The notes under the pieces were generated by a model that made no database searches, had not been told where the DNA came from, and saw only the letters and a list, made by a program, of their open reading frames with translations. Shown in pieces: positions 1-6,092 of a stretch of DNA of 24,347 nucleotides. Source of the stretch: Nitrospinae bacterium RIFCSPLOWO2_12_FULL_45_22 (GTDB lineage: Bacteria; 2-12-FULL-45-22). Every line of letters starts with the position of its first letter. Within the stretch, counting starts at the first letter, position 1. The DNA is taken from positions 1-24,347 of the forward strand of contig MHDQ01000320.1 in assembly GCA_001803565.1 (NCBI GenBank). The letters run 5' to 3'. The position numbers were made by a program, and so were the translations under genes.

Positions 1-42
1 AGCCTTTTTCATCGCAAAACATTAACAAATTATGCGTGAATT

Positions 43-112
43 GTAGCCGCAACCTTAAGGTTGCGCTATTTATGACAGATGAATTCATTCGCAGGCTAAA
101 GCCTGCGACTAC
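43..112. repeat. REP-like inverted pair (REPIN-like)
   Basis: Two hairpins face each other. The left has a GTAG head (43-46) followed by a perfect 18-bp palindrome at 48-65 (arm CGCAACCTT). The right is inverted: an 8-bp stem (90-97 with 100-107, arm CGCAGGCT) followed by CTAC at 109-112, the complement of GTAG. A GTAG tetranucleotide next to a short hairpin, in inverted pairs, is the layout of REP/REPIN elements mobilised by RAYT (TnpA-REP) proteins. No RAYT gene lies in the window, so the link is inference. Related single hairpins are at 5994, 7844 and 15925. Confidence 0.65.
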
Positions 113-177
113 AACAATTTTTATAAATTTACGCATAATTTGGTATTATAAGGGGCTAAAGTTTTATTGTAATCGTT

Positions 178-210
178 CACCACAGAGCACGCTGAGAACA
201 CAGAGAAAAG
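178..210. repeat. CACAGAG word-repeat arm
   Basis: Three degenerate copies of a roughly 9-bp word (CCACAGAG, CACGCTGAG, AACACAGAG) lie in a row. They resemble one arm of the larger word-built inverted repeats at 18051 and 21291. I do not see the opposite arm nearby, so this may be a decayed half element. Confidence 0.45.
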
Positions 211-483
211 ATTACTCTTGAAATTTATGTGCTAACCTTCGAATACCATCATTATAGAGCCTTGACATTGATCATTCGTCATAAAACATTGGGCAATGAA
301 CAATGATATAAAAAATTCATTTCCCACAAGGGGATATTTTTCATCCCCCCTTGATAAGGGTTATATCTCATTTTATATGACATTGCAAGACTTGACCCCA
401 TCTGCCCATATAACTTGCCTTCCGGATTCAATTCTGACAAAATATAGAAAACTTTATAATCAATTGTTAGGGATTAAAACTAT

Positions 484-864
484 ATGACAAGGAAAAATCC
501 GTTTGCCCAATATGAAGAGTGGGGAGAAGAAAAAGTGCGTCACCTTTTGGCTACAGGTAGAATTCAACCTGGAAGTGAGAGTCATAACAAAATGTCCTCA
601 TGGTTAAAATTATTGGATGATAAACGTACCGTAGTGCAGGCAGTACGGGCTGAAACACGGGAAGAAGAAACCCTTTCCATTTCTCGCAAAGCCTTACAAG
701 CTTCCGAAGAGGCTAATTCAATTGCATCAAAAGCGCGATTTGAGGCCCGCCAGGCAAATATTATAGCAATTATCGCTATGATATTAAGTGGGATTATAGC
801 TATCATTGCCACATCAGATAAGCTCATATTATTCCTCCAAGGGCTTGGAATCGTAAGCCTCTAA
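484..864 (+). CDS. Cassette-encoded small membrane-anchored protein
   Basis: A 126-residue protein that I cannot assign to a named family. The N-terminal half is charged and soluble-looking. Residues about 62-92 form an Ala/Glu/Arg-rich helix with repeated xxSxxAxxA spacing, probably a coiled coil. Residues about 92-121 are strongly hydrophobic (IAIIAMILSGIIAIIA), which fits one membrane anchor near the C terminus. The gene starts 11 bases after a GTTAGGG heptamer and its TAA stop lies inside the CTAAC box of the following attC, so it fills a complete cassette. A weak AGGG about ten bases upstream could serve as ribosome binding site. Small membrane proteins are common cassette cargo, and some in other integrons act in phage defence; nothing in this sequence shows that function. 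Confidence 0.75.
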   Translation: MTRKNPFAQYEEWGEEKVRHLLATGRIQPGSESHNKMSSWLKLLDDKRTVVQAVRAETREEETLSISRKALQASEEANSIASKARFEARQANIIAIIAMILSGIIAIIATSDKLILFLQGLGIVSL

Positions 865-907
865 CAAGTCATTGGAGCTGACGGCGAAACGTCGCAGCCC
901 GTTAGGA
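859..907 (+). other. attC-like recombination site, short type
   Basis: The left box CTCTAAC (859-865) pairs with the right box GTTAGGA (901-907) through the CTAAC/GTTAG core. Between them GGAGCTGACG and CGTCGCAGCC can pair over GG, CTG and ACG with bulged bases around a GCGAAA loop. Imperfect inner pairing with extrahelical bases is normal for attC. The stop codon of the upstream gene lies inside the left box, and the right box runs into the AGGAGG ribosome binding site of the next gene. It is shorter and less regular than the second site, so I am less sure of it. Confidence 0.65.
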
Positions 908-914
908 GGAAATC

Positions 915-1151
915 ATGACAAATGAAGAAATAAAACAGAAACTTGAAGCATCATTTCACCCCTATCGTTGTGTTGCTGAAATATGGGACTACCGTCAAAA
1001 AATACGGTTTCATATCTTTGATCAAAACGATAAACCCATAATTACAGCCCCAGAGATTGTAATACCTAAAATCAACCGTGAATCCTGGTTGTCTTCTCTT
1101 ATCAGACAAACTAAAGATGAAATTAAGAGAAAAAATTATTTTATTGATTAG
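915..1151 (+). CDS. Cassette-encoded small hypothetical protein
   Basis: A 78-residue soluble protein. It has an amphipathic N-terminal helix, then alternating hydrophobic and polar residues typical of beta strands (CVAEIWDYRQKIRFHIFD, residues about 19-36), then a basic C-terminal helix. I recall similar cassette proteins with an RCVAEIWDY-like core, but no function is known to me. The ribosome binding site AGGAGG overlaps the right end of attC 859-907, five to six bases before the ATG. The 3' end overlaps by 11 bases the 3' end of a gene on the opposite strand (1141-1371), so this cassette carries two convergent genes. Confidence 0.75.
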   Translation: MTNEEIKQKLEASFHPYRCVAEIWDYRQKIRFHIFDQNDKPIITAPEIVIPKINRESWLSSLIRQTKDEIKRKNYFID

Positions 1152-1371
1152 GCGTGTAACAACCGGCAATTATCTTTACTATGCAACCATTACTGGCCTT
1201 AAACCGCACGCATTCACCATCTACCTCAAATGGCGTTCCATCAATTTCTTTGGCGTTATCACGGGCGAGAGCGTCAGCATACTCACGTAGAGCTGTAGGA
1301 ACGGCATGGCAAAAAGCATCCTGCTCTTCTTGCAATCGTTCAACCATAATATTCAAAAGGCGGTAAATCAT
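1141..1371 (-). CDS. Cassette-encoded small protein on the opposite strand
   Basis: A 76-residue protein of unknown family. The N-terminal half is helical and acidic (VERLQEEQDAF), and the second half looks like a small beta structure containing two cysteines (residues about 50-70). The start is well supported: GGGGGTGA lies six bases before the ATG, an almost ideal match to the end of 16S rRNA. The gene points away from the attC at 1383-1442, opposite to the usual cassette orientation, and its 3' end overlaps the plus-strand gene 915-1151. Genes in this orientation need their own promoter; I could not pick one out inside the short gap. A convergent pair could be an addiction module, but neither protein resembles a toxin or antitoxin I know. 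Confidence 0.62.
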   Translation of the reverse strand: MIYRLLNIMVERLQEEQDAFCHAVPTALREYADALARDNAKEIDGTPFEVDGECVRFKASNGCIVKIIAGCYTPNQ

Positions 1372-1382
1372 AATTAATCACC

Positions 1383-1442
1383 CCCTAACCAGCGGCTGGA
1401 CTTGACCGGGGAAGCCCCGGCAAGTCAGCCGTTACGTTAGGC
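1383..1442 (+). other. attC recombination site, textbook form
   Basis: The left box CCCTAAC (1383-1389) and right box GTTAGGC (1436-1442) match the consensus core sites RYYYAAC and GTTRRRY closely. Inside, CGGCTG, CTTG and CCGGGG on the left pair with CCCCGG, CAAG and CAGCCG on the right. The left side carries extra GA and A and the right an extra T as unpaired bases, and the loop is only a few nucleotides. This is the folded single-strand structure recognised by IntI integrases. The site follows the start of the minus-strand gene 1141-1371 and precedes the remnant gene at 1459. Confidence 0.9.
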
Positions 1443-1458
1443 GTGACGTGAGGGCCTG

Positions 1459-1776
1459 ATGGAACATTTGTCAATGTCTATAGCGGAGGTAATGGCAGGT
1501 TTGGACTGGAGTGCTTGGGTGACCGCTTTGGCCACTCTTGTATTGGCCATCCTCACATTCGTGTACGTCAGGCTTACCAAAAAGATTCTTGATGCTCAAT
1601 CTGACCCCTGCGTTGTTCTTACCGTAGTGCACACGATGTGGCTATTTTCTGTCAGAAATCCATTAATAAGGGTAGCGGCAGAGATTGTCTCTACTTTCAT
1701 CCTCCAATGGCAAAGGCAAGCTTTGCAGCTACATTTGATCGGCATTGTTAACCCCGGATTCAGGGTTATTATATAA
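1459..1776 (+). pseudogene. Degraded cassette gene, N-terminal membrane segment
   Basis: The first 60 or so residues look normal: a hydrophobic segment at residues about 17-38 (WVTALATLVLAILTFVYV), then RLTKKILDAQSDPCVVLTVVH, the start I remember from small proteins with one N-terminal membrane anchor and a cytoplasmic beta domain. After about residue 58 the reading frame loses protein character. In the frame beginning at 1623 the sequence reads on as INKGSGRDCLYF and PPMAKASF, which fits the expected beta domain better and suggests a frameshift near 1630. That frame stops at about 1749. The gene begins 16 bases after the attC at 1383-1442; no attC follows it. Frameshift is my inference from family memory, so an intact short variant is possible. 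Confidence 0.5.
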
Positions 1777-1779
1777 GCT

Positions 1780-1805
1780 TTATGACAAAGAATAGCCACA
1801 CCCAA
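1780..1805 (+). repeat. 26-nt dispersed repeat, copy 1
   Basis: Twenty-six bases here (core AGAATAGCCACACCCAA) recur at 6093-6118 on the same strand with one mismatch. Both copies lie between genes, here just after the decayed cassette and there ahead of the GT9 gene. No hairpin is evident. Origin unknown; it could be the end of a lost mobile element. Confidence 0.6.
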
Positions 1806-1824
1806 TTAATTTTAATGAAATGAT

Positions 1825-1845
1825 CTGATATGTTCTGATTATCAG
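1825..1845 (+). promoter_or_regulatory. Palindrome upstream of AbrB-like gene, candidate operator
   Basis: CTGATA and TATCAG form a perfect inverted repeat with a 9-base spacer, ending four bases before the GGGAGG ribosome binding site (1850-1855) of the gene at 1864. AbrB/MazE-type proteins commonly bind inverted repeats at their own promoters, so this is a plausible autoregulatory operator. That role is inference from position. Confidence 0.4.
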
Positions 1846-1863
1846 CATCGGGAGGAATAAATT

Positions 1864-2061
1864 ATGGAGGAATATACCACAGTACCCAGGCTTGTGCGGG
1901 TAAGAGCGCGGGGTCAACTCACGATCCCCCAGGAGATGAGGGAGGCATTAGAGCTTGATGAGCATACGGGTCTCAATATCCTTCGGGTTGGCAAGGTATT
2001 GCTTATGACTCCAAAGCGATTGCAACGGGCCTCGCTGGCCGCAGAAGTGGAGCGGGAGTAG
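1864..2061 (+). CDS. Orphan AbrB/SpoVT-family DNA-binding protein
   Basis: A 65-residue protein with the swapped-hairpin AbrB fold signature: VRVRARGQLTIPQEMREALEL (residues about 11-31) followed by the GLNILRVGKVLLMTPKR strand pair (residues about 36-52). This domain is found in MazE/VapB-type antitoxins and in small transition-state regulators. It dimerises and binds DNA through the first hairpin. The start is set by GGGAGG eight bases upstream. Normally the antitoxin gene is followed by a toxin gene (PIN or MazF); here the next 50 bases hold none and the next gene lies on the other strand. It is therefore either a solitary regulator or an antitoxin that has lost its partner. An inverted repeat just upstream may be its operator. 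Confidence 0.85.
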   Translation: MEEYTTVPRLVRVRARGQLTIPQEMREALELDEHTGLNILRVGKVLLMTPKRLQRASLAAEVERE

Positions 2062-2115
2062 CTTTTTTGGTTCTTTTCTGGTTACACAGCGTGTGCACCG
2101 GATTCAGGAGGTTAG

Positions 2116-2844
2116 TCAATTAATGGGTAGGTCAATGATAAAAGAAGTTCCTTTGCCCACTTGACTTTCAACCTGTATATTACCGGAATGATTTAGTATT
2201 ATGCCATAAGTAGCAGTGAGGCCTAATCCTGTACCTTCGCCCAGGCGTTTAGTAGTAAAAAATGGATCAAATATTTTATCTATGTTTTTTCCTTTAATCC
2301 CTACACCCGTATCCTTAATTATCACCCGGATACTATTATTGTGGGGTTCAGTCTTAATATAAAGCCTTCCCCCGCCAGGCATAGCATCCTTAGCATTATT
2401 AAATAAGTTTAAGAAGGCTTCCATTATCTGGTTGCGGTTGCATTTAATTGCTGGTATCTCTGGATAATATTTTTTTATTATTCTAACATTCTTAAAATGT
2501 TCAAGGGTTTCTACCTGAGAAGCGGTTGCGTCTAGAATAGAATTGATGTTTAGTGATGATTTTTCCTTTCTCTCATCCACCGTACGGACAAAATTCAAAA
2601 AATTATTAACAATCTCTTTGATGCGATTTGCACTATTCATCATGGATTTTAAACACACCAGCATTTCATTATCCAGTTTTTCCTCTGACATTAGCAACAG
2701 TTGGAGATAATTACTGATGCAGCACAAGGGGTTATTGATCTCATGAGCGATACCTGCCCCTAGTTCACCTAAAGCTAGCATCTTTTCTGCGTGAACTAAC
2801 TGCTTGTGGGTCTCCTTATCAACAACGAAATTTTTCTTCTTCAT
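2116..2844 (-). CDS. Soluble histidine kinase (HisKA-HATPase)
   Basis: A 242-residue sensor kinase core. The dimerisation and phosphoacceptor helix has the H box at His34 (GIAHEINNP). The ATP-binding domain follows, with the N box around Asn150 (NNAKDAM), the G1 box at Asp178 (DTGVGI), an F box (FDPFFTTK) and the G2 box (GTGLGL). There is no membrane segment and almost nothing ahead of the H box (33 residues), so the protein lacks its own sensor domain and must receive its input through a partner. It is the last gene of a three-gene unit with a response regulator and a STAS-like protein, which suggests the three act together. The HEINNP box and GEGTGLGL motif resemble NtrB-like kinases. The ribosome binding site is weak (GAGAAAAG). 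Confidence 0.93.
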   Translation of the reverse strand: MKKKNFVVDKETHKQLVHAEKMLALGELGAGIAHEINNPLCCISNYLQLLLMSEEKLDNEMLVCLKSMMNSANRIKEIVNNFLNFVRTVDERKEKSSLNINSILDATASQVETLEHFKNVRIIKKYYPEIPAIKCNRNQIMEAFLNLFNNAKDAMPGGGRLYIKTEPHNNSIRVIIKDTGVGIKGKNIDKIFDPFFTTKRLGEGTGLGLTATYGIILNHSGNIQVESQVGKGTSFIIDLPIN

Positions 2845-2959
2845 ATCTTTTCTCTACCCGTTTTGGGCCTATCTATTATCCCGACTTTGGTAGTCTAGCT
2901 CATCATGAATTTCGGATAGACTATAGTGTATACCCCCAGTAAATCTTGGATCTCTCCTC

Positions 2960-3364
2960 TTAGTCAAACCTTACATCCCATTTCCCAAATGATGCCCTCT
3001 CATCAAGCATTCTTGGGCCAAAGAAACCTATCTCTTTTCTAAGATTGAAAATTTCCATCTGTTCCAATAATCTGGGGTCCAGATTTATAACGTTGATACT
3101 TCCCTTCTGATTAATCTTTGTCATTTCGTAGTAAGCATCATATAAGAGTTCAAAAATGTTAAAGTTTATCTTGTCAAGAAATGCCCCATTGATAATAATA
3201 TTCTTTTTCCCTTTTCTAATCGGCTCCATCAAGATTTCTTTGAACTCAAATATATTATTGCCATTTATCTCTCCTTCCCAATTGACAAATTCTATGGTGG
3301 AAAGGTCATTCACTAAGAAGGGTCTTATTAGGCACTTTTTATATTCCCGGCCCTCTATTACCAC
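2960..3364 (-). CDS. Degenerate STAS-like protein
   Basis: A 134-residue protein whose residues about 20-110 follow the STAS (anti-sigma antagonist, SpoIIAA-like) pattern: GEINGNNIFEFKEILM, then KKNIIINGAFLDKINF, ending in INVINLDPRLLEQMEIF. In active STAS antagonists the segment IDSxGLGxLxxAY carries the phosphorylated Ser. Aligned here it reads INFNIFELLYDAY, so Asp, Ser and the Gly residues are all replaced and phosphorylation at this site is unlikely. It probably acts as a binding or scaffold module for the flanking kinase and regulator; that is inference. The start used is a GTG with AAAGGA six bases upstream. The frame stays open a further 72 bases, to the stop of the upstream regulator, and that extension (with two cysteines) also reads like protein but has no standard start codon. 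Confidence 0.72.
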   Translation of the reverse strand: MVIEGREYKKCLIRPFLVNDLSTIEFVNWEGEINGNNIFEFKEILMEPIRKGKKNIIINGAFLDKINFNIFELLYDAYYEMTKINQKGSINVINLDPRLLEQMEIFNLRKEIGFFGPRMLDERASFGKWDVRFD

Positions 3365-3436
3365 CCAATTTCCTTTATAACCGCATCTGTCTTTCTTTAA
3401 GCAATAATATCCTCCGTGATATACCTGAGCAAAGAG

Positions 3437-4237
3437 TCAGCGCGATACAGATTCTGGTTTGTTCTTAAGATTTTGCCTCTCTTGCTCAACTCTTTCTTTA
3501 CTTTCTTCCAGACATCTTTCAATTACCTGCTCTATTTTATTTGGGCTATCCCCAAAAAGAATGCAGTCATCCGCACCGTAAGCAAAAAGCATGTCTCTAA
3601 TTTGATCAAACTCTGACTCATCAGCAACTATAACAATAGGATATCCCTCTCTACCTTTCTTTTTATTTCTCTCCAATAATTTGGGTGCCAATGGGTTATT
3701 TATTTCGATTAAGATTACATCCGGAGCCTCTTCTGAAATCTTCTTTAGCATTTGGTTTAAATTATCTTCTTTTCCTGAATAGAGACTGATTTGATAGGTT
3801 GATAATTGATCTTTGAGTCTGTTAAAGAGTGTTTGAGAAGCCAACAGTAATTTCTTTTTCTCATCCTCAATTTCTTTATTTTGGGTTAGTCTTTCAATAA
3901 GTAATTTCACATCCCCCGGATTATAAGGTTTTTTAAGGTAGTCTACTGCCCCATATTTTTTTGCATTAAGGAGAGTATCTATGCCTGGATAACCTGTTAC
4001 CATTATAGTCTTAACCTGAGGGGAGCGCTCCCTCAATCTCCGCAAAAAATCAATACCATTCATCTGTGGCATCATAATGTCAGTAATGACTATCTCCGTA
4101 TCCTCAGTTATTTTCTCTAACCCTTCCTGGGCACTGATTGCCGTTACAGTACAAAACCCTTCCTTCTGTAAGTATTCGCTAAGAGAAACCGCTATACTAG
4201 AGTCATCGTCAACTATTAAAATATTCTTATTACCCAA
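3437..4237 (-). CDS. Response regulator with receiver plus degenerate second receiver domain
   Basis: A 266-residue regulator. Residues 4-120 are a complete receiver domain: acidic pocket DDD at 10-12, phosphoacceptor Asp53 (TDIMMP), Thr81 (VTGYPG) and Lys103 (LKKPY). A helix of about 20 residues links it to a second alpha/beta domain (about 150-245) whose strands VILIEIN, IVIVADES and DDCILFGDS mimic a receiver. Its expected phospho-Asp position falls in EINN, so it is probably not phosphorylated. No DNA-binding or enzymatic output domain follows; the tail is a charged helix. The protein likely signals through protein contacts with the STAS-like protein and kinase downstream. It starts with TTG, supported by a run of six G ending seven bases upstream. 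It is the first gene of the minus-strand unit. Confidence 0.9.
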   Translation of the reverse strand: MGNKNILIVDDDSSIAVSLSEYLQKEGFCTVTAISAQEGLEKITEDTEIVITDIMMPQMNGIDFLRRLRERSPQVKTIMVTGYPGIDTLLNAKKYGAVDYLKKPYNPGDVKLLIERLTQNKEIEDEKKKLLLASQTLFNRLKDQLSTYQISLYSGKEDNLNQMLKKISEEAPDVILIEINNPLAPKLLERNKKKGREGYPIVIVADESEFDQIRDMLFAYGADDCILFGDSPNKIEQVIERCLEESKERVEQERQNLKNKPESVSR

Positions 4238-4637
4238 GGAATATCCCCCCTCTAGGATTTATTTACCCCGATACCATTAAACCCTTATTCTTGAGGTTTT
4301 CTAATGGGTACATTAATTTAATATCTCTTTTAGGGATCATCTTGAAATTTGTAGGTAACTACCAGACACCAAGGAGACAAAAACCCATAATTTATAATCG
4401 GCATTTCTCTCCAATAAATTTAGGGAAATAATTCCCATTACATTAAAAATCCCCTCAAGGAGTGCCTACCAGTAATTAGGACTAGGCATCGGCGCGGAAA
4501 TCAGTATAATATCTGAGTAAGCCTTCCCGTAGAGACTTGGTTACTGGTCATTGGTTAATAATTAATGACTGATGACTATTTATTCTCGGCGCTTTGTAGC
4601 GCATAATTTATGATAACCTATCAGGTAGGAGGAAGAG
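4238..4637. other. 400-bp divergent intergenic region
   Basis: No gene is visible between the divergently read response regulator and CAP-protein genes. A perfect TATAAT lies at 4505-4510 inside the near-palindrome TCAGTATAATATCTGA, about 128 bases ahead of the CAP gene, but I find no good -35 box 16-18 bases upstream of it. At 4540-4577 there are inverted words of the GTCATTGG / TTAATGAC kind, related in style to the octamer array at 9831. The CAP gene's ribosome binding site AGGAGGAAG falls at the right end. Confidence 0.5.
4505..4510 (+). promoter_or_regulatory. Possible -10 box for the CAP-protein gene
   Basis: An exact TATAAT lies within the near-palindromic TCAGTATAATATCTGA. No recognisable TTGACA-like box lies at the right distance, so the promoter would be weak or activator dependent. 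The alternative is chance in AT-rich DNA. Confidence 0.28.
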
Positions 4638-5978
4638 ATGGCTAGATTAAAAACAACTAGAGTGGTTTTGGGCTTATTTTTGTTACCTTTAACCTTCTTT
4701 TTTAGCGAGGCTTTTGCCGAATATGGCGATCCGACGGCAGAAGAGCAATATATGCTGGAGCTGATAAATAGGGCCCGGGCCAACCCCGCCGAGGAGGGAC
4801 AACGCTTCGCATATACCAATGATACTGACGTACAGAATGCTATAAATTATTTTGCGGTCAATATATCTACCATGATAGCCGAATTTAATTCTTATCCTAC
4901 CCATCCGCCGCTGACCTTTGACAAGAGGTTAATAGATATGGCCCGCTTTCATTCGGACGATATGCTAAAGTATAATTACCAGGGGCATACTGGCTCAGGG
5001 GGTGATACCCTGACTGATCGGCTCAAGCTTTTTGGCTACGATTATTCATCTGCTGCGGAAAACGTTTATGCCTATGCAAAATCTCTCTTTTATGGCCATG
5101 CAGGATTCATGGTAGACTGGGGAGTTCCCGATTTAGGACACAGGAAGAACCTCCTTGAATTTACTAAAACTGGTAGCATACACAAGGAAATCGGCATCGG
5201 TATTGTCCATACAGTTACTTCCTCGACCTTCAAAAATCTTTTAAAATTCCAACCCCCGGGTATTTTTCTCCAGGCAACCGTGGGCCCCATAATTATAACC
5301 GAGAACTTTGCCCTATCTCGCTCGATGACCCAGGGCCCTTCTCTTCTAGGGGTAATATATGACGATAAAAATGGCAATAATTTCTATGATATCGGTGAAG
5401 GTCTAAAGGGTGTCACGGTAGAATCGGATAATGGTCAATCTACCACTACTTCCACTAGCGGTGGGTATTCTATGGAAATAACCTCTCCCGGTAGTTATAT
5501 AGTAAAAGCCACAGGTGGCGGATTATCATATCCCCTTACCAAAACTGTCGAGATAGCCGATAAGAATGTTAAAGTAGATTTTCTAGCTTCAGAATCTCAG
5601 GCTAATACATTACTATCCTTATCCTTATCTAAAAGCGCATATTTGGTCGGTGAAGCTGTAACCCTGTATGTGAGTGTGTATCCCGGGATAGATATTGAGA
5701 GCGCCGATGTATATCTAGTATTGGTCTATCCAGATATAAGCTTTAGGAGCGTGACAGATATTGATGGTTCATTAGGGGAACAGAATAAGGCCGTTGCCCT
5801 GGCTAAATCCTGGCCTGTTACTGCGGTTTCTGCCTATCCCCTGTTCCAGAAGACTTTCCAGCTTACGGATCAGAAGGGGAAATATCAGTTATTCCTTATC
5901 CTGGTTAAACCAGGCGCTGATCCTTTAAATATCTTTAACTGGCTGACCTATAAGGATGTCAGTTTTTCGCTACAATAA
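4638..5978 (+). CDS. Secreted CAP-domain (SCP/PR-1, YkwD-type) protein
   Basis: A 446-residue exported protein. A signal peptide occupies residues 1-27, with basic start, hydrophobic core and a cleavage site AFA|E. Residues about 33-215 form the CAP domain, with ELINRARANP near the start and the two histidines of the CAP pocket at His105 (ARFHSDDM) and His168 (LGHRKNLLE). Residues about 235-320 look like a prealbumin-like Cna-B/SdrD-B domain beginning GVIYDDKNGNNFYD, whose Asp/Asn spacing suggests a calcium loop. The last 115 residues form a further beta-rich domain (SLSKSAYLVGEAVTLYVSV). No LPXTG or other anchor is seen, so it is likely released or held in the periplasm or at the surface. 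The start has AGGAGG eight bases upstream. Bacterial CAP proteins have no single agreed function; adhesion or binding roles are likely given the beta domains. Confidence 0.88.
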   Translation: MARLKTTRVVLGLFLLPLTFFFSEAFAEYGDPTAEEQYMLELINRARANPAEEGQRFAYTNDTDVQNAINYFAVNISTMIAEFNSYPTHPPLTFDKRLIDMARFHSDDMLKYNYQGHTGSGGDTLTDRLKLFGYDYSSAAENVYAYAKSLFYGHAGFMVDWGVPDLGHRKNLLEFTKTGSIHKEIGIGIVHTVTSSTFKNLLKFQPPGIFLQATVGPIIITENFALSRSMTQGPSLLGVIYDDKNGNNFYDIGEGLKGVTVESDNGQSTTTSTSGGYSMEITSPGSYIVKATGGGLSYPLTKTVEIADKNVKVDFLASESQANTLLSLSLSKSAYLVGEAVTLYVSVYPGIDIESADVYLVLVYPDISFRSVTDIDGSLGEQNKAVALAKSWPVTAVSAYPLFQKTFQLTDQKGKYQLFLILVKPGADPLNIFNWLTYKDVSFSLQ

Positions 5979-5993
5979 AAATGCTCCTTTTTT

Positions 5994-6022
5994 GTAGTGG
6001 CAGAGCTTGCTCTGCTAGGAAT
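5994..6022 (+). repeat. REP-like hairpin with GTAG head
   Basis: GTAG (5994-5997) is followed by a perfect 7-bp stem GCAGAGC/GCTCTGC with a TT loop and then the tail AGGAAT (6017-6022). It lies 15 bases after the CAP gene stop. The same head, stem layout and tail occur at 7844 and, with one change in the head, at 15925, with different stem bases that still pair. Confidence 0.7.
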
Positions 6023-6092
6023 GTTGAGCAGGCCTTCGGGCTGAGGCCATCTAGGCCGAAGCGTGAACATTACAAATTATATTAGCTAGACG

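Larger units (their letters stand above)
1..465. other. Non-coding stretch with repeats
   Basis: I see no convincing gene in this stretch. The two small reading frames at 36-221 and 296-487 lie across palindromic repeats, have no ribosome binding site and do not look like protein. It holds a pair of REP-like hairpins (43-112), one arm of a CACAGAG word repeat (178-210) and a hairpin at 328-352 (AAGGGGAT pairing with ATCCCCCCTT, two C bulged). A GTTAGGG heptamer at 466-472, just before the first cassette gene, marks where the cassette region begins. Confidence 0.6.
466..1805 (+). mobile_element. Integron-type gene cassette array without integrase
   Basis: Small genes are separated by attC-like recombination sites at 859-907 and 1383-1442, and a lone GTTAGGG (466-472) precedes the first gene by 11 bases, where the right end of an earlier attC would fall. 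Gene, attC, gene, attC spacing with stop codons running into the CTAAC box is the hallmark of integron cassettes. The gene products are short ORFans, as is usual for cassettes. No tyrosine recombinase of the IntI type is in the window, so this is either a cluster lacking an integrase or part of an array whose integrase lies to the left. The last cassette appears decayed and its right boundary is uncertain; I end the call at the 26-nt dispersed repeat. Confidence 0.68.

Noticed and set aside
36-221. 61-residue plus-strand reading frame
   Set aside because: It runs through the two REP-like hairpins and the CACAGAG repeat, so its protein is translated repeat; no ribosome binding site.
296-487. 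63-residue plus-strand reading frame ahead of the first cassette gene
   Set aside because: It crosses a hairpin and the GTTAGGG box, has no ribosome binding site and its residues do not look like a folded protein.
915-1371. Convergent cassette genes as a toxin-antitoxin pair
   Set aside because: Neither protein shows RelE, PIN, MazF, AbrB, HTH or other known features, and toxin-antitoxin genes are normally in tandem.
2891-2923. Hairpin TAGTCTA/TAGACTA between the STAS-like and kinase genes as a terminator
   Set aside because: The stem is seven bases with a 19-base loop and no T-run; it may be chance.
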